The position numbers and the translations under genes were made by a program. Shown here one piece after another: positions 56,200-64,000 of a DNA stretch of 64,000 nucleotides. The stretch spans positions 310,001-374,000 of the forward strand of contig JAUCEF010000001.1 in the NCBI GenBank assembly GCA_033558025.1, given 5' to 3'. This DNA comes from Phytophthora sp. 'mugwort'. Lineage: Eukaryota; Oomycota; Peronosporomycetes; Peronosporales; Peronosporaceae. The notes beneath the pieces are model-generated. The model ran no database searches and was not told the origin of the DNA. It saw only the letters and a program-made list of their open reading frames with translations. The stretch's first letter is position 1, and each line of letters begins with the position of its first letter.

Positions 56200-56639
56200 T
56201 ATTGTGCCTTTCCCGACATATGGCCAATCTGACCCCAAACGTAGGTCCATCGCAAGCGCGTGTAGGGTTAACAATATGAATTATCGAGCCACTGGTGCAG
56301 AGTTAAGTGCATTTGCCGTTTCTCGTCCAATGCCTGTTTGGGAAGCAAGTCCTACGGATGGGCTCCGATTTCAACTAAGGACAGCCTTTTTTAAGGAACT
56401 TAGGACCGAATGGCCACAATACGGACAGCAACATACAAAGCTGGCAGACTAAAAAAGCCGGCAACAGGCATAGGCACAACCGGGGCCCCATACAAAATAT
56501 AAAATAATTTTAGCGAATCAGGGTTCAAGAATGTTCAGTTATTTAGCGAATCCAGCAAGAACAAAATCGGGTGGACGGCGTAAAATGAGCCGCCTGCCGA
56601 GCTAAAACTAAGCGCGCGCTTCCTCAATGGCGCGAAGGC

Positions 56640-58092
56640 GTGCTGATCGCCGCCCAAGTTGGAGTTGACGAAGGAGCGCGCCATCTCCAGCGGCCATGCG
56701 GCACAATTCGGGTGGTGGAAGCAGGCTGTCCGCCTGCTCGCCTTTCGTGGCAATGCTCGACCGCCGCGCTGAAGGGGCAAGGGCGCAAGGAAATATTACC
56801 TAGTGTCCCAGCCCTTGTGACGTTCATTAAAGATACACACAAAGAAGAAAAGGTATGTTGACATTGATAACAAATAGGGACTATTTAAACATATATAATT
56901 ACTTTGTTATACTTTATGCTATTTAGGCCCTTTCAACGCATTCAATGATCGGTTATATGTGGCTGCAGGAGCCGAACTGGTGTGCAAGGTGCATGGAGGA
57001 GCACAAAAGCCCTGAATTGTCGCTTGAGAGAATGTGCCAGCGTATCTGCAAGCGGTAAAATCATGTTTGGTGCTTAAACTTTCGTTTTTACGAATTAGTT
57101 ATCGTTTTAATTGATTTTATTTTTGTTTTTGCGTTGTGCAGCTATGACGTCTTGGCGCAAAAGCCCCAAGAAACCAAAATGACCACTGCAAAGCTGCTAC
57201 ACAAGCGAGCGAAGTCTTGTTTAAAGTTTTGGAAGGAGTACAGTACATGGAGCAATACAGAGATTTACAATGTCGACGAAACTGCAATCAATTTTGACAT
57301 GCCGCCGTCTCGCTTTTGGGCTCCCAGAGGTCGCAAGGATTCCGCTCGAATTGCTAAGATGACGAAGCACACTGGCAGAAAGACAGCAGTGCTTACAATT
57401 CGCGGTGATGGTACGTTTAAATGTGTTTTTATTAATGCCGAAACTTATAATATGTGAGTTTCGGCATCCATAAAAGCACATTTAAACGTACCGTCATTGA
57501 TGCCGAAGCTTATAATATGTAAGTTTCGGCATCCATAAAAGCGTTTTTAGATTATATTTTTGGGACTAATTACTTCCTTTGTGTTGTTACAGGTAAAAAA
57601 ACAACTTCCGATTCTCTTCATTATACGAGGAAAGCTCGGTGGGGACATCGAACGCCTGGAGTTGCCCATTACCCTCCTGGTCACTACTACACCGTGCAGG
57701 AGAACGCGTGGATAGACGCAGTTGGTTGGCAATTTTATGTAAAACAATTGATTAAATACGATTTTTTTGACGGCCCGCTACCCTCCTTCTCGATAATGTT
57801 GATTCCCACGTTTTGAGGAGGGTCAGCGAGTCGTTGTCGAGAAGCAAACGCTACGGTGGTCCCTTTTCCACCTAATACGACAGCGGTTTGCCAACCGCTG
57901 GATTTTGGCGTGATGGGGCCACTAAAGTTGAAAATCTGGTCTAACTTTCGCGGGATTACCGGAGGCACTGCCAAAGAGAAGATCATCCGTGCCGTTAAGT
58001 CGACCATTGCTGCTTGGGATGAGTTAGCTGAGACAACCGTAATTTGCAGCTTTGAGAAAGCAATTCCTAGGTATCCGGAGGTAATGGTCTGA
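56640..58092 (+). pseudogene. pogo-like transposase with introns and two frameshifts
   Basis: Exons run to 56852, 56937-57054, 57142-57410 and from 57592, with donors GTATGT, GTAAAA and GTACGT, and phases agree. Motifs are GYMWLQEPNWCARC, the first DDE motif EIYNVDETAINFDMPP (about 57260-57305), KHTGRKTAVLTIRGDG, LLLDNVDSHV-like sequence near 57795 and ATVVPFPPNTTAVCQPLDFG (about 57850-57910). The second catalytic Asp segment lies in a shifted frame: two opposite single-base changes (about 57795 and 57845) destroy the middle while the ends stay in phase. The third intron carries a long hairpin that includes its own donor site. Confidence 0.65.
57410..57541. repeat. Long hairpin plus direct repeat in a pogo intron
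   Basis: GGTACGTTTAAATGTG (57410-57425) pairs with its complement at 57477-57492. Inside, ATGCCGAAACT pairs with AGTTTCGGCAT. The inner part is then repeated head to tail at about 57496-57541 (ATGCCGAAGCTTATAATATG onward). Confidence 0.9.
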
Positions 58093-58269
58093 TTATAGCA
58101 CGTTATTTACACACCACATGGAAAATATTATATTTATATTGCACAAAATCCGCCGGGTTTTATTGTCTTTTTTGGCAGCGAGGCAGGTCACTGTGGAGAA
58201 TACCATTCAGCCATGCCGGCTTTGTATGTCGTTGTCTGTAGATCGGCCATTCGGACCTCTTAAAAAGCT

Positions 58270-58380
58270 ACCAGCAGATCAGGGATGAAATGTCCTATGT
58301 GTCAGATGAGAGTGGGGGTAAGTTTTTTCTTACCCTTACCCGCATCTGACACATAGGACATTCATCCCTGATCTGCTGGT
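58270..58380. repeat. Near-perfect 111-bp foldback repeat
   Basis: The left arm 58270-58308 (ACCAGCAGATCAGGGATG onward) and right arm 58343-58380 are complementary except for one extra A. A shorter complementary pair lies in the loop (GGGTAAG and CTTACCC). Outside, TTAAAA precedes the left arm and its complement TTTTAA follows the right arm. Confidence 0.9.
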
Positions 58381-58384
58381 TTTA

Positions 58385-59300
58385 ACATAGGCACCTAGTT
58401 AGTTAGGACGGCTTTCGTAAGACCTTTACTCCTACGTAGGACCCCAAAACGGAGGGGTTTTTGGCAGAAAGACACAATACGTTGAAACCAATAGGCGTAT
58501 GTTTAAAACACAATAGTTTAAGCTGTACCAATAAATGAAATTGATTAAAACACTCATTACATTTATATTTTATTGAATTTCTTCGACGAAATTAATAAAT
58601 CAAATTGGCTTATTTTATTTATTCATTATTTATTGCGAATGACTTCGTACAATGGTGGGAGTATACTAAACAGGGTATTATTTATTTTCTGCGAGTAAAG
58701 TAAAAGATTCCAAAAATATGTAAATACTGGTCATAGCTTGCCCCGCAAGCGTGCCAAGACCCGCCGAAAGTGACCGACGCGCTCCAGCACATATTGCAGA
58801 AATCCAATTGATATATTTGCAGGGTGAGACCCCGAAATGACAATTCACATCAGTCATTTGCTGAGATAAAAGGGGAGGCCAGTGTCGATCGTGACAAGGG
58901 AGTCTACTGTAAAACGAGATGTGGATCCAGTGCCGCTGATGGCATACCTAAATAGCAGCTCTCATTAATTCTTGCACTTGGATGGATACTTGTGCTGTTT
59001 GAGTTGTTTTGGAAGCGATTTCATTTGGGACTTAGCTGTCGCTGATACTGCTACGGGGTCTACATTGGTCGCCGTTGACGCTTACCTCGCAGATTATGCG
59101 CCAAATGTATGTTGGCACCAGAGTCTGAGCAATCGCTCTGACAACTTCAACTAAAGTAAATTGCCAGTTTTTTTAGTAGACCTTAGCAGTTTATAGATCG
59201 TATTCAATGGCTTGAATTGGTCGAGAAACGAATGGATGCTGGCCCGCAAACCTGCGTTGACCGGTTGGCCCCAGCTTACTTTCTATTTAGCAAACAGATA
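58385..59300. other. AT-rich gap
   Basis: No recognisable gene is present. The plus frame at 58972-59154 (60 residues) has no motif. Confidence 0.35.
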
Positions 59301-59301
59301 A

Positions 59302-59680
59302 ATGGCAGGGAGCCGTGACAACTACAGCAACGAAGAAATGAGGTACGTTATTCAGTGTTCTTTATCAGGTGATGCAAAGCTGGCGGTCGCTAAAAGGATA
59401 AAAAGTCCCTTATAGCACGCTATGCAAGGCAGCAAAAGACCGGGGTGACTCGACAACCAGGACGGCGTGGGCCCGCTCCGCTTCTGCCACACGAAGCAGA
59501 GCGAATTATTTTGAGTGGGTCAGCATACTGGAGTGCCAGCAATTCGCCAGGAGGTGATGGCAAAGGCTTGTGCAATAAGCGAGATCATGCTTGAGCGCAG
59601 CGTACATGGCGGTTGGTATCGTCGGTTCCTGGCACGCTATCCAGAACTGACGCCGCGAATAGCTCAAACTCTGCCATGTG
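59302..59680 (+). pseudogene. pogo/Tigger-like transposase N-terminal fragment
   Basis: From the ATG at 59302: MAGSRDNYSNEEMRYVIQ, then AVAKRIKSP with a stop, LCKAAKDRGDSTTR in another frame, and from about 59511 the Tc5-type DNA-binding half WVGQHTGVPAIRQEVMAKA, GGWYRRFLARYPELTPRIAQ. Similarity stops at about 59680, where unrelated sequence begins, so only the DNA-binding region remains. Confidence 0.6.
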
Positions 59681-60400
59681 TTCAAAATAATGTAAACTAC
59701 GCAGAGGATGGCGTCCAGCACGGTGACGGCGCCCGCATGAAGATGGCGGCCGGTACGGTGGTGGCGCCGCACGAGGGTGCCGACCCATATGAAAGTGTAA
59801 TGAGCAAAAAGATGGCGGATTCTCTCCGGTGTCACCGCGCGATAAGTCCTCTCGTGGCAACCAGAAGAAGGATTGCACAGCTTACACTGCATACTTGCTG
59901 CATGGTCGCCATGGAGCCACGCCCAGCACAGAAAGAGGTAAGATCAAACACATGCTCAGCTTCCGGGCGTACATTCTTTATGCTCTTATTACTTTCTGTG
60001 CTTCTTGTCCAGAGCGTACCTATTGTTCGTAGGTATGCTTACACCCTATCCTTCTTCTCCGTGCTGGCGTCTCTAACCGCATAGAAGACCTCTCACGCTC
60101 GACTTCGTGGCTTTTTCCGCGCATCACTAGCAACAACTGCATACAGGCTGCTTACTTTGTGTCGAGCAAGCACGGACAACGGTCAGGCTTCGCGTCGACA
60201 CCCCAACCTCCTGGCGGCATTCCCTTCCGCTCCATTCGACCCGTATGAAAATTCATCTGATAGGTCGCAGGAAGTGCCTCATGCGTCCGCTTGGTCTCCG
60301 GGCCGTATACGCGGACAGATGCGATTTGGAAGACGCGAACCACGTCATCGCTCAGCTCAAGACCGTTCAGCAAGGAGGCAATGTTGGTCCGGGCTGGTAT
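59681..60400. other. Unassigned stretch between pogo and MULE fragments
   Basis: Open frames occur on both strands; none has a recognisable motif. The plus frame continuing to 60084 ends in hydrophobic sequence and is probably fortuitous. Confidence 0.25.
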
Positions 60401-60404
60401 GTGG

Positions 60405-61557
60405 TTATAAATAGTACTTTGGCGGCGCATCACACTCATCCGTCGCCTGGGCGACGCCGTCGGCGCAGTTGGGTGGCGAACTCACGTCTGTTGATAGATT
60501 CTTGCTTGCAGCAGGCGGACATTCGTGTGAAGAGGATGCCCATCTTGAGCCGGAGATGAAGGGTGTGGTCTTTTTTAAGGCTCCGTTGAGCTGCACGGGC
60601 CCCCGTGGAGTGTTAATGCACTGCCACTGATTAAAGTTTCAAATAAGCCATTGCTTCTCGAAGTACGCGACGAAATGCGTAAGCTCCGATTTCTTACTCC
60701 AGCCGCTAACAGCCTCTTCCTTTGTCTTCATGTACTCAGGTGCACAACGCGCGAAATGCATGTCCTGCTAGCCGCGCATGACATCACGAGCCTGCTCGCT
60801 TGGAAGGTGTCGTATGCGCTCGTGAATTTCGCGGCCACATGAAAGAAGTAAATGATCATAATGAATTGACAGTCCCCACCGAAAACACGGTTGAACGCAT
60901 TCCATTGCGCGTCCTCCGTGTCGGCCATAACGTGGGCAATCTTGATAGGCCGCTCGACAACCTGCGCGTACACGAGGCATAGCGCTGCGAGCGCCTCTTT
61001 ATAGTGTCCTCCTTTACGTTGTGACGAAATAAAGATCGCTATGAGATGAAAGGAGCGCTTGCTGTCCCAAATTCCGACGACGAACGCCGAGCACCACGCC
61101 TGGGACCACTTAAACGTGGCATCCATGTGCATTACGAACGATGCTAAGCCTCACGCAGCGTTCCATAAGAGGGCTTTCGTAGTGATGCCAACCAGAAAAG
61201 GACCCGACACAGGCTTTCCGTCCGCGGTCACGCGCCACGAAAAGGTGAAAGGCGCATCGTCCGCTTCCTGCCCGAAAACCCAGCCTCCTAAATGTCCTAT
61301 TTTACGTTATGAATGAAGTCGTTATTGCGACAACGAGACCGGCTGAAATAGCTCACGAATCGCTGCACGACCTGGAGAGGTGGGAGGCTTTCCTGGTCGA
61401 GCGCAAAGCGAGTCATCAAGCAGTTGCGAATGCGAGAGGACGTCAGACCTTGAGCAGCGAGTTCTGCGGAGAATGGCTTCATCGCGCCCGTCAGTGGGGT
61501 GGGTTCAGCACCCCGTCGTGGAGTCAAATGCGACCCCAACTCAGCAACTGTAACCAC
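60405..61557 (-). pseudogene. Second MULE transposase remnant
   Basis: Minus-strand blocks in order: an N-terminal part (LTSSRIRNCLMTRFALDQ, FVSYFSRSRCRNND, 61435-61320), the catalytic core MHMDATFKWSQAWCSAFVVG (first Asp, about 61132-61075), KRSFHLIAIFISSQRKGGHY, the second Asp in VMADTEDAQWNAFNRVFGG (about 60930-60875), then EYMKTKEEAVSGWSKKSELT and FVAYFEKQWL followed by a stop, NFNQWQCINTPRGPV, and a Ser/Pro-rich end to 60405. The core is clean over about 135 residues, but shifts at about 61290-61130 and 60820-60760 and the stop near 60640 disable it. It differs in sequence from the MULE at 36.8-40.5 kb. Confidence 0.65.
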
Positions 61558-62620
61558 ATTGAGCTCTTGTCACTCGAGCGTCTAGCACCGCCAGCCACTC
61601 GACCCCCCCCCCCTCCTTGCAGGTCTTGTCTCGACAGAGGTGCTCTCGCACAGCATCTTGTGCAGCACGGCGACGTTGCACGCTTGTAGTTGCATTTTTT
61701 TGTTATTGGGGAGGACCTCATTGTCTCGACCAGTATGTCGGCATCCACAGCAGGGTATGTGCGGACCAGATACGCCCGCGGCAGCTTAGGCATCGGGGCG
61801 GGCATGGGGGTTAAGGTGACAGAATAAACAGCGGGCTGAAGAAGGGAACTCGAGCGTATGCTAGTCAATTCAGGGAAAAACACACTTTTGGCGGAAAATG
61901 ATGGCTGAAATGCAGACTTTCGTTGTAGATGGTTAGTTAAAAATCATGGGACTACGCAATCGACATTTGTGTCACAAATTTTGTGAGTGGTTAGAATTTG
62001 TCGCCCACGCGAGTGCTGGTACAGTAATGCATCGTGAAAGTACGCAATGGTTAGTGTTTCTGTGTAATGATGGATACGATTATGCTGTGACTGGTGTTTT
62101 TGACACGTTGTCCTCGGAAATGGCCCTCCTTCGTCTTGCCCGCTTCAGGCGATGGGGCACTCAGGCCCAGTCTTGTATCTCATGGGGCGCGGGTTGGGAC
62201 TAATCAGAGCTCGCCATTAGCGGACGCGTTGAGGGCGACACCCCCTCTGACCCGTTGGGCATTTGTTTGGCGCGGGAAAGGGATACACAAAATAGATGAC
62301 GCTGGCGACGTCATCGATCATAGACTGCTGACTGCAAGACAATGCCTGTATTTGAATGGACAGTGCTGCTGGATGCCGAACGAGTGGCTATGAGTCGTGT
62401 GCTTGTCTTCTGTCAGCAGAACTATGGTTCATGCTCATTTAGAACTTTCCTTCTTTACTGAGCAAGATGACTCCACTGACCCCGTCACCGACATCGTCCA
62501 ACGCATAGGAAGCCCTCAACCTGGAGAAATGATGCCTCTCTACGTGCATATCTGACCAGCTTCACGACTAAGGATTCCGCTCGGCATGCAAGATATTCCG
62601 CGTTAAAGTCCGCTCCAAAG
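61558..62620. other. Unassigned stretch
   Basis: Short plus-strand frames at 61946-62203 and 62094-62393 and a minus frame at 61524-61883 have no motif I recognise. It may include the upstream end of the second MULE. Confidence 0.25.
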
Positions 62621-62627
62621 CGCTAAC

Positions 62628-63535
62628 ATGGACAACAAGACCGGCTACGAGACTGTGCTCGTGAAGCTTGCGCCGAGAGACCGAAGAGGCTGCGCCCGAC
62701 CAGCGCGACAAGTTGCTTCAGGGGTCGGAGGGACAGCTGGACCAAGCAAGTGGAGGCACGCGCAAACCAAGCACTGCAGTTTCCGGCTGCTGAATGTCCT
62801 CTTCAGCGAGAGGTTTTGCGATCGCCTTGGTGGGATGGATACGCAGCCTACACGGCGCGAGCTCGATGTCGGTCCTGTTCGTGGACGTAACGCCTTTTAG
62901 GCAGAATGTGGCGGCGGAATATGTCACGAAGAATGTCGAGTACGGTGGGCTGGTCTCGAAAGACGAGCGGTTTGATGGTATTGATCCTCGCCACGTGGTG
63001 CCTCACGACAGTCCAAAAATCAAACAGATCTGGAAGGACACGTCAACCAAGTACGCGGCAGCCCATGCTCGTGCTACGCAGTCAGGTTCTCATGAGTCGA
63101 CTTCTATGACTTTTGTACGGAGCAGCTGAATGCACTTTACGTGAGTGTGTGGCTATTGGTACGACCGCAGGCTTTCAGCGCCGCCGTGGGGAGCCTGCCA
63201 AAACACTGTCAAGTGGACATACATACTGAATCATCACCGTCGGCCGAAACCCACTGCTCCAAGCCGCGCACGAAGAAGCGCACGTCGGATGCCAATGAGC
63301 TGATCTCCTACTTGGAATCTCGATTTGGTTCTACGGAGAAGAATATGCAAGAGAAACATGAAAGCTTGCTGCCAAGCGTGCCCGAACATTCCCAGAGCTA
63401 GCGAAACTGACCAAGTCTGTGTGCCGCGACACAGCAGGACTCAGTAGCGCAAATGTCGGCCGGCTTGAGACGAAGGTGGAGGAATATGGGAAGCTCGTTG
63501 GAGCAATTGACGCATCGGATAAACAGTACAAGTGA
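62628..63535 (+). pseudogene. Harbinger module 3: Myb-like/coiled-coil accessory protein
   Basis: In order, with frame changes: LLNVLFSERFCDRLGGMDTQ then TRRELDVGPV (62780-62870), VAAEYVTKNVEYGGLV, DPRHVVPHDSPKIKQIWKDT and KYAAAHARATQSGSHES (62905-63100), DFYDFCTEQLNALY, FSAAVGSLPKHCQVDI, KPRTKKRTSD, then a charged helical tail ending KLVGAIDASDKQYK at TGA 63533. The domain layout (trihelix-like DNA-binding part, RTKKRTSD-type basic motif, coiled coil) matches accessory proteins that accompany oomycete Harbinger-like transposases. At least four frameshifts are present. Confidence 0.55.
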
Positions 63536-64000
63536 CTTTATTAGTTAGGCCTGAAGAGATTCTTCGTTTAATCTTATCAACCATTGAGTCGCGCATGAAT
63601 GGGTTTGTATCAATTTCCCTCGTTAGTGTCGCTAGTGCGTAGCCCAATAGCGATACAAAGGAGTTCCCTTGGCGCCTAACTAACCCTTGCTTAGTGCACT
63701 CCTCCACGATGTCGTAAGTCCCAATGCCAGCGTAGTGATGGTTCTGCACGAATTTGTGGAGCCGAGATGCACCTTGAACAATGCAGGGCACCTTGTCGAA
63801 AGCAACCAACAATGGGCGAGAAAATATTTGCCACCGTCCAGCTAAATGGCCGAACGACATCTCAATTCCGATCCTGAGCTGAGATAGATAGAAGTTGTAG
63901 GCATCCCGATGAGCATCTGTCGTCTCAGCACGCGTAAATGGTGTTAGCATGTGTATCACACACATACGCGTTGTCTCCAATTAAACAGAACCCGCTCTCC
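63441..64000 (-). pseudogene. Harbinger module 3: DDE transposase C-terminal part, cut by window edge
   Basis: The minus-strand frame from 63980 down to 63441 contains MLTPFTRAETTDAHRDAYNF, YLSQLRIGIEMSFGHLAGRW (the last acidic residue of the DDE set lies here), QIFSRPLLVAFDKV and ASRLHKFVQNHHYAG, as in PIF/Harbinger transposases. The catalytic Asp residues would lie beyond the right edge. The annotated part is open, so the gene may be intact further right; I mark it pseudogene only because its partner is broken. Its 3' end overlaps the accessory gene by about 95 bp in antisense. Confidence 0.6.

Noticed and set aside
1..64000. LTR retrotransposons, CRISPR arrays, rRNA genes
   Set aside because: No reverse transcriptase or integrase motifs, no long direct terminal repeats, no regularly spaced repeats and no rRNA-like sequence were seen.

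Overview
The window looks like nuclear DNA of an oomycete, most likely Phytophthora or a close relative. Intact genes have short introns (about 68-92 bp) with GTACGT, GTGCGT or GTATGT donors. Several genes have a start-proximal element resembling the oomycete initiator (TCATT-type, followed by a C/T-rich stretch). The transposon families (Tc1/mariner, pogo, hAT, PIF/Harbinger with a Myb-like partner, MULE, piggyBac, Crypton) are those that fill gene-sparse parts of Phytophthora genomes. I saw no convincing LTR retrotransposon, tRNA, rRNA or CRISPR array.

Layout. 1-2.9 kb: broken hAT and Tc1/mariner transposases. 3.4-9.7 kb: a gene island with an LRR receptor whose kinase domain lacks catalytic residues (3454-7025, minus) and a glutamate-dehydrogenase-like mitochondrial protein whose active-site residues are all replaced (8012-9677, minus). 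11.1-13.9 kb: a pogo transposase split by a complete 1.5-kb Tc1-like element. 13.9-16.8 kb: a first Harbinger-type module. 18-19.6 kb: a TTF-zinc-finger hAT remnant. 21.4-25.6 kb: two small secreted, probably GPI-anchored proteins, one uncertain ORF, and the intact member of an unrecognised three-copy family whose broken paralogues lie at 26.2-29.5 kb.

29.6-35.3 kb: a 5.8-kb unit bounded by 37-bp inverted repeats. It contains a broken SET-domain methyltransferase, a DUF6818/Myb-like accessory protein and a Harbinger DDE transposase. 36.5-46.3 kb: a large MULE coding for a SWIM-domain transposase and a Ulp1/C48 protease, with a complete piggyBac element (TTAA on both sides) inside one of its introns. 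47-51.9 kb: a duplicated unknown gene, a second broken SET gene and a Crypton recombinase remnant. 53.2-55.3 kb: one large intact multi-pass membrane protein. 55.5-64 kb: a TA-flanked MITE, two pogo remnants, a second MULE, a foldback element and a third Harbinger module that runs off the right edge.

The cellular genes are few: LRR pseudokinase, GDH-like protein, two secreted proteins, unknown-family member A and the membrane protein. Almost everything else is decayed DNA transposon. The most informative points are the GDH-like protein with no canonical catalytic residue, the recurring tail-to-tail pairing of a Myb-like accessory gene with a Harbinger transposase (once with a SET gene inside the same inverted repeats), the MULE that carries a SUMO-protease-like domain, and several near-perfect hairpins.
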